Of a DNA stretch of 64,000 bases, positions 26,166 to 34,914 are shown in pieces. Position 1 is the first letter of the stretch; each line of letters starts with the position of its first letter. Origin of the DNA: Xylanibacter oryzae DSM 17970 (GTDB taxonomy: Bacteria; Bacteroidota; Bacteroidia; Bacteroidales; Bacteroidaceae). A program made the translations under genes and the position numbers. The notes below the pieces were generated by a model, which had not been told where the DNA came from, did no database searches, and worked only from the letters and a program-made list of their open reading frames with translations. The stretch is taken from NCBI RefSeq assembly GCF_000585355.1, contig NZ_KK073873.1, positions 2,027,703-2,091,702 of the forward strand. Direction: 5' to 3'.

Positions 26166-28315
26166 TGAGAATTGCATTATCTATAATACTATATATGTGT
26201 GTCGCTTACTGTAATGCCCAGACCGACACGACTAGCACAGGAATCATCAATAAAGAACCTATAAAGTTAAACGAGGTTGTAGTAGAATCGCATAGAATTA
26301 TCAGTAATGCCGATAAATATATTATGCATGTTCCTGTAAATGAAAATAAAGATGGTGAAGAGCTTCTAAGACAGGCTCCAAGTGTAGTATTTAATGGCAA
26401 TGATATAACTATAAACGGTGAAGGAGGTACAAAAGTCGTCGTCAACGGAAGAGAAATAAGACTTCAAGGAGATAATCTGATAAATTATATACGAAGTTTA
26501 AATTCTAAAGACATCGAAAGGATTGAGGTTCAGCCAATGGCAGGTGCCAGTGATGATGCTGATGCGAAAGGTGGAATTATAAGAATAATGCTAAGGCATA
26601 AACAAAAGAATGATAACCAAGGTAATATTGCCATAAAAAACATGGTATCAAATAAGAGTTATTCTGTACAACCTTCTGCTTCATTTAACATGCACAATGG
26701 GAAGTGGGATTTTTACGCATTTGGCTCTAATACATGGACAACAAAAGATAAAGGTGTCTTAAAGTCTACACGCATATATCAAAATGAAGAAAACAAATTT
26801 GAAAGCCATGGAGATATAAATCAACCATCAAACAACGTGAATGTCTGTGCCGGGGCTTTTTATAATATAGACTCTGTAAGTAGTATTGGTGCTGAAGTCG
26901 GATACTTCCGCAACTATGACGATATGAAAACAGATAGTTATTCAACCTTGGTAAACGAGACAAACACATACAACAGTAGTGCAAAGTATTCGCAAAAGAT
27001 GGATTTTAATATGTTCTCAGGATCCATAAATTACAATAGAAAGTTTGATAATAAAGGCTCTGTATTAAAAATAATGGCTGATTATGCAAAAAAGGAATCA
27101 TCTAATAATGATTTATATAGTATTCTTTCTCTATGGAATAATAGTGATACGACATACAAAAGTCATCTGACATCTAATTATAGCATTGCATCTGCAGACT
27201 TGTCATACAAGAATGTATATTCAGCATCAACATATATACAAACCGGATTGAAATTTACAACAACACAAATGTGTAACAATAATAGTTATCAATCACTATA
27301 TAATAACACATGGATTAGTCTTCCAGCCTTTGACTACGCATCGAAATACAATGAATACATTTGGGCAGGATATGCTGAAATAAATTCAACAATAAAAAAT
27401 TGGCAAATTGCTGCTGGCCTAAGAGCAGAAAACACAAAGACTACGAATCGCGGATATAAGTTGAATCACAACTACTTTAATCTTTATCCACACATCACAT
27501 TAGGTTACTCTTTTGATGAAATGAAAAGATGGATGATTTCGCTTAGGTATGCTCGACAAATTGAACGTCCTGCTTTTGATGCACTTAATCCCAATCGCAT
27601 TCAGATATCACAATACTCTTATCAAGTTGGCAACCCAGACTTACGTCCTACTTACATCAATAAGATAAGTGCCACATTAATTCATGACTATTCTTATACT
27701 CTAACTATTGGATGTAACTTACACAGAGATCTTATAAGAGAATTTGCAAAGCAAGACCCTGCAGATAAAAATGTATCTTACATAACCTATGAAAACCATA
27801 ATCATGAGAATCATTGGTTCATAAACATTAATGCACCTATAAAATTAGGAAGTATAATAAACATACAAAATAACATTACCGCTGTAAGACAATGTATACA
27901 AACAGATGCAGGTGATAAATACATGAATCATAATCTTATCTTTATAAATTGTATAGCAGGTATAAATTTACCCCAAAAGAGTTCTATTGAATTAGAATAT
28001 AATATGCATAATCAGCTATACTCTGGCAATAGTTCTATTGAGTCAAGAAATATATTTAACATTAAAGCAAAAAAGACATTCTATAATGATAATATATTAC
28101 TTACTGCCGGAATAGATAATATATTAAATGCTTCTAACAGATACCAATGCCTTCTAAATGAATACTTAATTAATAATAGTACAATTATGGGTACTACAGG
28201 AAGAAAAGTAATTATATCTATTACATATAACTTTAAAACTGGAAATAAAATAAGACAAAGAAGGGTTGAAAACAGTTCTGAGGAAGACCGCAAAAGAATG
28301 TCGCAAGAGCAATAA
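26165..28315 (+). CDS. TonB-dependent receptor-like outer-membrane beta-barrel protein
   Basis: A 716-residue outer-membrane protein with a signal peptide, a TonB-box-like LNEVVVESHR (about 35-44), a plug domain (LLRQAPSVVFNGNDITINGE, IERIEVQPMAGASDDADAKG) and a C-terminal barrel of the outer-membrane-protein beta-barrel family. It lacks the usual N-terminal carboxypeptidase-regulatory-like domain, whose place may be taken by the coupled DUF2141 protein. The C-terminus is a charged tail (ENSSEEDRKRMSQEQ) after the last strand instead of a terminal aromatic residue. The ligand is unknown. Confidence 0.78.
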   Translation: MRIALSIILYMCVAYCNAQTDTTSTGIINKEPIKLNEVVVESHRIISNADKYIMHVPVNENKDGEELLRQAPSVVFNGNDITINGEGGTKVVVNGREIRLQGDNLINYIRSLNSKDIERIEVQPMAGASDDADAKGGIIRIMLRHKQKNDNQGNIAIKNMVSNKSYSVQPSASFNMHNGKWDFYAFGSNTWTTKDKGVLKSTRIYQNEENKFESHGDINQPSNNVNVCAGAFYNIDSVSSIGAEVGYFRNYDDMKTDSYSTLVNETNTYNSSAKYSQKMDFNMFSGSINYNRKFDNKGSVLKIMADYAKKESSNNDLYSILSLWNNSDTTYKSHLTSNYSIASADLSYKNVYSASTYIQTGLKFTTTQMCNNNSYQSLYNNTWISLPAFDYASKYNEYIWAGYAEINSTIKNWQIAAGLRAENTKTTNRGYKLNHNYFNLYPHITLGYSFDEMKRWMISLRYARQIERPAFDALNPNRIQISQYSYQVGNPDLRPTYINKISATLIHDYSYTLTIGCNLHRDLIREFAKQDPADKNVSYITYENHNHENHWFININAPIKLGSIINIQNNITAVRQCIQTDAGDKYMNHNLIFINCIAGINLPQKSSIELEYNMHNQLYSGNSSIESRNIFNIKAKKTFYNDNILLTAGIDNILNASNRYQCLLNEYLINNSTIMGTTGRKVIISITYNFKTGNKIRQRRVENSSEEDRKRMSQEQ

Positions 28316-28381
28316 TTATAAGTTTTTATGGAATAAAATATAAAATACTATATTTATGAAAGTGATTTACAGAAGTTTTTT

Positions 28382-28389
28382 TAATTTTG
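28382..28389 (+). promoter_or_regulatory. -7 box of the membrane protein-winged helix operon
   Basis: TAATTTTG lies 19 bp ahead of the ATG at 28409. No convincing -33 TTTG was found at the expected distance. Confidence 0.45.
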
Positions 28390-28408
28390 CAAACAAATAA
28401 GAATAGAC

Positions 28409-29029
28409 ATGGAAGAAAAGAAAATCGACGAGAAAGAGAGTATTGAACTCATATTACAGATGATTCAATCTACCAAGGAGTATATCGGGATAGGTAATGG
28501 TAACCATTTTCTATACTGGGGATATTTTACGGCAATACTAGCTGTAGTTATACAGTCTATTTATGAACTTACTGGATGGAGACAGTGTGGATGGTTATGG
28601 ATGCTCATGTTCGTATTTTGGATATTTATGTCAATAATAGGAAAACGCAAATGTAATCCAGTAATGACTTATACCAATAAAGTTATTAATCATGTATGGT
28701 ATGCTATCGGCACAATGTTTCTTGTAACATTTGCTGTAATCTTTACACTGGGAATCATATACAACAATTACAAATCACTTGATCTGATGATGCCTTTATC
28801 GTCTTTATACGTAGGTATAGGAGTTTCCACCACAGGCATAATAATTCAAGACAAAGTTACAGCATACCTCCCTTTAACTGGCATAGGAATAGGCTTATAC
28901 TTACTAGCGGCCTTATACCAAGGCTTGAGTTTAGAAATCCCGGCCAACTTACTGTTCGGATTATCTTTTGTTCTTATAATGATAATTCCAGGACATGTCC
29001 TTAATAAAAAGGAGAATAAGGAATGCTAA
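28409..29029 (+). CDS. Integral membrane protein of unknown function
   Basis: A 206-residue protein with a short acidic cytoplasmic N-terminus (KKIDEKESIELILQMIQSTK) and about six membrane segments from residue 36 on. It is not recognised beyond resembling membrane proteins paired with small winged-helix regulators in Bacteroidota. Its stop codon overlaps the start of the regulator (ATGCTAA), so the two are coupled. It may be a sensor or partner of that regulator; this is inference from arrangement only. Confidence 0.6.
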   Translation: MEEKKIDEKESIELILQMIQSTKEYIGIGNGNHFLYWGYFTAILAVVIQSIYELTGWRQCGWLWMLMFVFWIFMSIIGKRKCNPVMTYTNKVINHVWYAIGTMFLVTFAVIFTLGIIYNNYKSLDLMMPLSSLYVGIGVSTTGIIIQDKVTAYLPLTGIGIGLYLLAALYQGLSLEIPANLLFGLSFVLIMIIPGHVLNKKENKEC

Positions 29030-29313
29030 AAGAACTTGATCCACTACTCCACTCACAATTAAGACTTGCAATAGTATCAATACTTATGTCGGTCGACGAA
29101 GCTGACTTTGTATATATACGCAAGAAAACAGATTCAACAGCAGGCAATCTAAGTGTACAACTGGAAAAATTGTCTGCTGCCGAATACATTTCAACTAAAA
29201 GAATTATAGATGGGAAAAAGACACGTACTTTATGTCGCATGACTGACAAAGGTAGGAATGCTTTTGAAATTTACGTTGAAGCTCTGAAAGATTATCTTAA
29301 CATAAAAAAATGA
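29023..29313 (+). CDS. Winged helix DNA-binding regulator
   Basis: A 96-residue single-domain transcription factor of the HTH_34/MarR-like winged-helix type: LLHSQLRLAIVSILMSVDEADF, the recognition part TAGNLSVQLEKLSAAEYIS, and the wing KRIIDGKKTRTLCRMTDKGR. It has no effector domain. It overlaps the preceding membrane-protein gene by 7 bp. A 15-bp inverted repeat 6 bp beyond its stop may be its terminator or an operator. Confidence 0.8.
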   Translation: MLKELDPLLHSQLRLAIVSILMSVDEADFVYIRKKTDSTAGNLSVQLEKLSAAEYISTKRIIDGKKTRTLCRMTDKGRNAFEIYVEALKDYLNIKK

Positions 29314-29318
29314 CCATG

Positions 29319-29372
29319 ATTTATTGTAAATGAATAAACATAATTATTCTATTAACATCATTTACAATAAAT
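29319..29372. repeat. 15-bp perfect inverted repeat downstream of the winged-helix gene
   Basis: ATTTATTGTAAATGA (29319-29333) and TCATTTACAATAAAT (29358-29372) are exact complements 24 bp apart. There is no T run after either arm, so an ordinary intrinsic terminator is doubtful. The position between a regulator gene and the upstream region of a MarR gene suits an operator or an mRNA-protecting hairpin. Confidence 0.5.
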
Positions 29373-29419
29373 AATATATATTTTCCACTACAAACTATTG
29401 TATACTAAACAATAATTTA

Positions 29420-29427
29420 TATCTTTG
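29420..29427 (+). promoter_or_regulatory. -7 box of the MarR gene
   Basis: TATCTTTG, 25 bp before the ATG at 29453. A -33 TTTG is not evident at the standard distance. Confidence 0.5.
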
Positions 29428-29452
29428 CAAAATAATATAATAATAAAATCGT

Positions 29453-29815
29453 ATGGAATCAATTTGCGAACTAAAAGATATATATAAATCACTATACAAA
29501 TTTGAGAAAGACTTTCAGACAAAATACAATTTGACAATAAATGAAGCAATGTTACTATGCTACTTGGCTGACGGTATGACACGTACGGCAGGTGATATTT
29601 GCGAATATATAGGACTTTCTCCTTCAAGAGTATCAAAAATAATAAACTCTGTAGAAAAGTTGAATTTAATAGAAAGGAAAATAGGCTCTTCAGACAAAAG
29701 ACTTATGCTTTTTGCCCTAACTAAATCTGGATTAGAAAAAATTACAGGACTGAAAAAGTCTGGCTTCAAAACAGATGATTTATATAGTCAACTACGTAAA
29801 TGTGTATGCAAATAA
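29453..29815 (+). CDS. MarR family transcriptional regulator
   Basis: A 120-residue winged-helix regulator: dimerisation helix at the N-terminus, then TINEAMLLCYLADGMTRTAGDICEYIGLSPSRVSKIINSVE with the helix-turn-helix (about 37-67), and the wing RKIGSSDKRLMLFALTKSG. It is shorter than typical MarR proteins (about 140-150). It lies 66 bp upstream of the CoA-disulfide-reductase-like fusion on the same strand, so it may control or respond to sulfur or redox stress; this is inferred from position only. Confidence 0.8.
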   Translation: MESICELKDIYKSLYKFEKDFQTKYNLTINEAMLLCYLADGMTRTAGDICEYIGLSPSRVSKIINSVEKLNLIERKIGSSDKRLMLFALTKSGLEKITGLKKSGFKTDDLYSQLRKCVCK

Positions 29816-29881
29816 CAAGCACATTTTTATTTATATAATTATTTTCTATTAGACAATATTAATAATAAAAACAATACAATT

Positions 29882-32338
29882 ATGAAGTATCTTATTATAG
29901 GTGGTGTGGCCGGTGGTGCCACTGTTGCAGCCCGTTTACGCAGACTTGACGAGCATGCTGAAATAATACTTTTTGAAAGAGGAGAATATGTATCGTATGC
30001 TAATTGCGGATTACCATACTATATAGGTGGAGAAATAAACGACCGAAAAAAGCTTTTTGTACAAACAGTGCAGGGATTTATAGACAGATTCAACATTGAT
30101 ATTCGTACAGAACAGGAAGTAATAGCAATACATCCTGAAAGTAAATCAGTGGAAGTAAAAAACCTTAAGACCGGTGAGATCTATTCAGAGACTTACAACA
30201 AGCTTGCCCTTTCACCAGGAGCAGAACCAATACGCCCTGATATTAAAGGAATTGATAATAACAAAATATTTACTCTGCGCAATGTTAATGACACAGATGC
30301 AATAAAGAAATATATTATTGACAATAAACCTGAATCTGCAGTTGTTGTAGGAGGAGGTTTTATTGGACTTGAAATGGCTGAGAATCTCCACCGTCAAGGT
30401 ATTAAAGTCAATATTGTAGAAATGGCTAATCAAGTAATGGCACCACTAGATTTATCTATGGCACAAATTGTACATAAAGAACTTGTAGATAAAGGCGTTA
30501 AATTAATATTGAACGATGGGGTTAAAGAATTTACAGATGAAAATGATAAGATAAAGATCAACCTAAATAGTGGAAAATCACTGAATGTTGATATGGTTTT
30601 ACTAAGCATTGGTGTCCGCCCAGAAACAAAACTTGCTGTTGAAGCGGGGCTAAAGACCGGTATAACACGTGGAATAGCTGTTAACGAATATATGCAGACA
30701 TCAGACAAAGACATATATGCACTTGGAGATGCATGCGAGATTATACATGGAGTTACGGGCAAGCCGGCAATGATTCCACTTGCAGGTCCTGCTAACAAAC
30801 AGGGACGTATTGTAGCTGATAATATAGTAAATGGTAACAATTCTAAATATTCAGGAACAATAGGAACTGCTGTTGCTAAAGTATTTGATCTTACTGTAGC
30901 TGTAGCCGGTGCAAATGCGAAATTGCTTAAACGTGAAGAAATCAATTTTATTTCTTCATTTACTCACTCATCATCTCATGCCGGTTACTATCCCGGAGCA
31001 TTATCAATGTCTATAAAGATTCTATTCTCACCTAATAATGGAAAACTTTTAGGTACACAAATTGTGGGCTATGATGGTGTGGACAAACGTATTGAAATGG
31101 CAGAACAAGTTATTCAGAAAGGTGGTTCGGTTTACGATCTTGCTCAATTGGAACAAGCTTATGCTCCTCCTTATTCAGCTGCAAAAGACCCAATGAATAT
31201 GGCGGGTTTTGTTGCAGAAAACATTTTAGAAGGCAAAGTCAAGATTATACAATGGAATGAGATGAATGTCAATGCGAAAGATACTATTATTCTAGATGTG
31301 CGTACTAATGACGAATACTCTCTAGGAGCAATACCAGGAGCAATAAATATTCCTCTTGACAGCTTGCGTTCTCGTATCAATGAAATACCTAAAGATAAAA
31401 AAATTATAGTAAACTGTGCTGTTGGTCTGCGTGGTTATTTGGCATACAGAATACTTGTTCAAAACAGTTTCTGCGATGTGCATAACCTCTCAGGCGGATT
31501 CAAGACATGGCATATGGCAACTAATGATTGGACATCTCAATCAGAAAATGGTGAAAATATAATTGTCAATATAGAGATTCCTGCATCTGACGCAGAAGTA
31601 GAGACCAATTCGATAGAAATTGATGCTTGTGGACTGATGTGCCCCGGACCAATTATAAAACTTAAACAGAATTATAACAATCTCGCTTCTGGAGACAGAC
31701 TTACGATAAAAGCGACAGATCCTGCTTTTGCAAAAGATGTAGCTGCATGGTGTAATATTACCGGTGCAAGACTTGTAACGGTAAATAACACCCAAGGCAT
31801 TGTGCATGCTACTATCGAAAAGACAGAAGCCCAACCATCTGCATGCGTCATGAATAATATTGGGAATGGAAATGGTAAAACATTAATTGTTTTCAGTGAT
31901 GATCTAGATCGTGCTCTTGCATCTTTTGTTATTGCCAATGGTGCAGCTTCTACCGGAAAAAAAGTAACTATGTTTTTCACGTTTTGGGGACTGAATGTGA
32001 TAAAGAAACGTAATAAGCCTTCTGTTGAAAAAGATATCTTTGGTAAAATGTTTGGAATGATGATGCCATCGGACAGCAAAAGACTCTCATTATCTAAAAT
32101 GAACATGGGCGGTATTGGTCGAATAATGATGCGTCACATTATGAAAGACAAACGCATAGATAGTCTTGAATCAATGATTCAACAAGCGATTGACAGCGGT
32201 GTTGAAATGATTGCATGCACAATGAGCATGGATGTAATGGGGGTTAAGAAAGAAGAGTTATTAGACAATATACAATTAGGAGGTGTTGCATCGTATCTGG
32301 AAAGAGCAGAACAGGCAAACATGAATCTATTTATATAA
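29882..32338 (+). CDS. CoA-disulfide reductase-like flavoprotein fused to rhodanese, TusA and DsrE domains
   Basis: An 818-residue cytoplasmic fusion. Residues 1-450 are a pyridine nucleotide-disulfide oxidoreductase of the CoADR/NADH oxidase type, with IIGGVAGGATVAARLRR at the FAD site, the redox Cys42 in NCGLPYY and a second dinucleotide site VVVGGGFIGLEMAE. A rhodanese domain follows (about 460-555) with active-site Cys512 in NCAVGLRG. A TusA domain (about 575-645) carries the CPGP motif with Cys587. A DsrE-like domain (about 660-818) ends the protein and includes ACTMSMDVMG. The order suggests relay of persulfide sulfur between cysteines and reduction by NAD(P)H. The exact substrate (CoA persulfide, polysulfide or CoA disulfide) is not decided by sequence. 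Confidence 0.88.
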   Translation: MKYLIIGGVAGGATVAARLRRLDEHAEIILFERGEYVSYANCGLPYYIGGEINDRKKLFVQTVQGFIDRFNIDIRTEQEVIAIHPESKSVEVKNLKTGEIYSETYNKLALSPGAEPIRPDIKGIDNNKIFTLRNVNDTDAIKKYIIDNKPESAVVVGGGFIGLEMAENLHRQGIKVNIVEMANQVMAPLDLSMAQIVHKELVDKGVKLILNDGVKEFTDENDKIKINLNSGKSLNVDMVLLSIGVRPETKLAVEAGLKTGITRGIAVNEYMQTSDKDIYALGDACEIIHGVTGKPAMIPLAGPANKQGRIVADNIVNGNNSKYSGTIGTAVAKVFDLTVAVAGANAKLLKREEINFISSFTHSSSHAGYYPGALSMSIKILFSPNNGKLLGTQIVGYDGVDKRIEMAEQVIQKGGSVYDLAQLEQAYAPPYSAAKDPMNMAGFVAENILEGKVKIIQWNEMNVNAKDTIILDVRTNDEYSLGAIPGAINIPLDSLRSRINEIPKDKKIIVNCAVGLRGYLAYRILVQNSFCDVHNLSGGFKTWHMATNDWTSQSENGENIIVNIEIPASDAEVETNSIEIDACGLMCPGPIIKLKQNYNNLASGDRLTIKATDPAFAKDVAAWCNITGARLVTVNNTQGIVHATIEKTEAQPSACVMNNIGNGNGKTLIVFSDDLDRALASFVIANGAASTGKKVTMFFTFWGLNVIKKRNKPSVEKDIFGKMFGMMMPSDSKRLSLSKMNMGGIGRIMMRHIMKDKRIDSLESMIQQAIDSGVEMIACTMSMDVMGVKKEELLDNIQLGGVASYLERAEQANMNLFI

Positions 32339-32410
32339 AGGACTGAAGATTATTTAATTTCTTCTCATAATAAAAAAGCTACTTGTTTATTGTTTATGCG
32401 GATTTTTTTA

Positions 32411-32418
32411 TACTTTTG
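32411..32418 (+). promoter_or_regulatory. -7 box of nadB
   Basis: TACTTTTG, 20 bp ahead of the nadB ATG at 32439. The -33 box is not clear. Confidence 0.45.
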
Positions 32419-32438
32419 CAACCGAAATTTCAAAGTAT

Positions 32439-34031
32439 ATGGTATTCAAATACGACTTTTTGATTATCGGCGCAGGTGTTGCCGGTATGAGTTACGCCCT
32501 TAAAATTGCAAGAGCGCATAAAGGTAAGGTGTGTATGATCTGCAAAACTTCGCTAGATGAAGCCAACACATCATTTGCACAAGGTGGAGTGGCTTCAGTA
32601 ACAAATCTGGAAGTCGACAACTTCGATAAACATATCGAAGATACAATGATTGCCGGTGACTATATAAGTGACCGAAAGGCTGTAGAACAGGTTGTAAGAA
32701 ATGCTCCCGCACAAATTAGAGAATTAGTTAATTGGGGTGTAAACTTCGACAAAAAGGATAATGGCAAATTCGACCTTCACCGTGAGGGTGGACATTCTGA
32801 ATTTCGTATTTTACATCATGCCGATGATACCGGAGCTGAGATTCAGCGTGGACTTATGGAGGCCGTACGCGAATCTCCGGACATAGAGATACGTGAAAAT
32901 CATTTCGCTGTAGAAATAATTACTCAACATCATCTCGGTGTAGAAGTTACACGCCGTACTCCAGATATAGAATGTTTTGGAGCTTATGTATTAAACCCGG
33001 AAACACAAAAAGTTGACACTTACCTTAGTAAGGTTACACTAATGTGTACCGGTGGATGTGGCGCTGTATATCAGACAACTACAAATCCAGTCATCGCTAC
33101 CGGAGATGGTGAAGCTATGGTATATCGTGCCAAAGGCACTGTTCATGATATGGAATTTGTACAGTTCCACCCTACAGCTCTATTTCATCCTGGCGAAACA
33201 CATCCTGCATTTTTAATAACAGAAGCAATGCGAGGATACGGAGGTATATTAAGGTTGCCTACAGGTGAATCGTTTATGGAAAAATATGACAAGCGTCTTT
33301 CTTTGGCTCCTCGTGATATTGTAGCACGCGCCATAGACAAAGAAATGAAAATACATGGATTAGATCACGTCTGTCTGGATGTAACTCACAAGGATCCTCA
33401 GGAAACGAAGCATCACTTCCCCAATATATATCATAAGTGTCTTACTATAGGTATAGATATAACAAAAGAGTATATACCTGTAAGACCTGCTGCTCATTAT
33501 ATGTGCGGAGGTATAGAGGTTGACCTAAATGGTGAATCAAGCATAAAACGCTTATATGCAGTTGGTGAATGTTCATGCACCGGTCTGCATGGAGGTAACC
33601 GCCTTGCATCCAACTCTCTTATAGAAGCTGTGGTATATGCTGATGTTGCTGCAAAGGATTCAATGAAACACGTTGATGATTACACATTTAATATGGATGT
33701 ACCAGAATGGAATGATGATGGTACTATGACAAACGAGGAGCGTGTACTTATAACTCAAAGCGTAAAAGAAGTTGGTGAGATAATGAGTAACTATGTTGGA
33801 ATCGTGCGCAGTGACTTACGTCTAAAACGTGCATGGGATCGTCTTGACCTTTTGTATGAGGAAACAGAAGCTCTATTTAAGCGTGTTAAAGCAAGTAAGG
33901 ATATCTGCGAACTTCGTAATATGATTAATGTGGGCTATCTCATCACGCGCCAAGCTATTGAACGCAAGGAATGCAGAGGATTACATTTTACTATAGACTA
34001 TCCAGTACATGCATACGACAATAAAAAATAA
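32439..34031 (+). CDS. nadB: L-aspartate oxidase
   Basis: First step of de novo NAD synthesis, oxidising L-aspartate to iminoaspartate with FAD. The 530-residue protein has the Rossmann FAD site FLIIGAGVAGMSYALK near the N-terminus, HREGGHSEFRILHHADDTG (about 118-136) in the active-site region, EFVQFHPTAL and a GGNRLASNSLIEAVVYA FAD segment near the end. These separate it from the related succinate dehydrogenase flavoproteins. Quinolinate synthase (nadA) and nadC, often adjacent, are not in the window. A cyclophilin gene overlaps its last 23 bp. Confidence 0.92.
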   Translation: MVFKYDFLIIGAGVAGMSYALKIARAHKGKVCMICKTSLDEANTSFAQGGVASVTNLEVDNFDKHIEDTMIAGDYISDRKAVEQVVRNAPAQIRELVNWGVNFDKKDNGKFDLHREGGHSEFRILHHADDTGAEIQRGLMEAVRESPDIEIRENHFAVEIITQHHLGVEVTRRTPDIECFGAYVLNPETQKVDTYLSKVTLMCTGGCGAVYQTTTNPVIATGDGEAMVYRAKGTVHDMEFVQFHPTALFHPGETHPAFLITEAMRGYGGILRLPTGESFMEKYDKRLSLAPRDIVARAIDKEMKIHGLDHVCLDVTHKDPQETKHHFPNIYHKCLTIGIDITKEYIPVRPAAHYMCGGIEVDLNGESSIKRLYAVGECSCTGLHGGNRLASNSLIEAVVYADVAAKDSMKHVDDYTFNMDVPEWNDDGTMTNEERVLITQSVKEVGEIMSNYVGIVRSDLRLKRAWDRLDLLYEETEALFKRVKASKDICELRNMINVGYLITRQAIERKECRGLHFTIDYPVHAYDNKK

Positions 34032-34818
34032 AATATTACTGTCTGTACTCTTGACAATATTATCGTTGCCAGTTTTTTCACAGAAGAATAATCAGGACTC
34101 TTTAATAAAGACTTTGGATGATAGATGTGTAGTGTCTCTAGAAACATCTTTCGGGAATATTAAGATCGCTCTTTATAATGAAACGCCCAAACATCGCGAC
34201 AACTTTCTAAAACTAGTAAAAGAAGGTTTTTATAATGGAATTTTATTCCATCGTGTAATACCTGAATTTATGGTTCAAACTGGTGATCCATCAAGTAAGT
34301 CAGCTGTTCCTGGTCAATTACTAGGTAATGTATCCCTAGATTATACAATTCCTGCTGAAATAAGATTTCCTCAATACTATCATAAACGTGGCGCTGTGGC
34401 GGCTGCGCAAGAGGATAATTCACAGGATCATGCATCGTCTTCATGCCAGTTTTATATAGTAACTGGAAAAACTTTCGGTCCAAGAATGCTTGATGCTATG
34501 CTTAACAAACTTACCGAGAAATCGGGAGGAACAATTGTATTTAATGATAAAATAAAAAATGATTATCAGACAATTGGGGGTGCTCCACACCTTGATGGAC
34601 TGTATACAGTCTTTGGTGAGGTAGTGGATGGCATGGATATAGTAGATAAAATACAAAATGTTGAGAAAGACAATAACAATCGCCCTATTAATGACATAAA
34701 GATAATCAAGGCCAATGTTGTCAAAGACCTTCCTATAACGATATATCCAAATACCAAAAGGAATGATGAACATAATAAAACGGGTATGAAAAATAAGGTT
34801 TCAACCCTTAAGCGATAA
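34009..34818 (+). CDS. Exported peptidyl-prolyl cis-trans isomerase, cyclophilin type
   Basis: Prolyl isomerase for folding of exported proteins. The 269-residue protein starts with a signal peptide (ILLSVLLTILSLPVFSQ) and has the cyclophilin core: GNIKIALYNETPKHRDNFLKL, FHRVIPEFMVQTGDP with the catalytic Arg, and DGLYTVFGEVVDGMDIVDKI. An insertion in the middle (LTEKSGGTIVFNDKIKNDYQ) is typical of Bacteroidota family members. It overlaps nadB by 23 bp, so it is read from the same transcript. A bidirectional terminator follows. Confidence 0.9.
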   Translation: MHTTIKNKILLSVLLTILSLPVFSQKNNQDSLIKTLDDRCVVSLETSFGNIKIALYNETPKHRDNFLKLVKEGFYNGILFHRVIPEFMVQTGDPSSKSAVPGQLLGNVSLDYTIPAEIRFPQYYHKRGAVAAAQEDNSQDHASSSCQFYIVTGKTFGPRMLDAMLNKLTEKSGGTIVFNDKIKNDYQTIGGAPHLDGLYTVFGEVVDGMDIVDKIQNVEKDNNNRPINDIKIIKANVVKDLPITIYPNTKRNDEHNKTGMKNKVSTLKR

Positions 34819-34850
34819 GGCTTATCAATAAATATTGATGCAATATAAAT

Positions 34851-34886
34851 AATGTCCCAATCTAGTATATAACAGATTGGGACATT
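34851..34886. terminator. Bidirectional terminator between cyclophilin and fumarase genes
   Basis: A 13-bp perfect stem, AATGTCCCAATCT (34851-34863) with AGATTGGGACATT (34874-34886), and a 10-nt loop. It lies between convergent genes; both sides are A/T-rich, although neither has a long T run. Confidence 0.75.
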
Positions 34887-34914
34887 TATATTTAAATTAA
34901 AATACTTGCGTATA

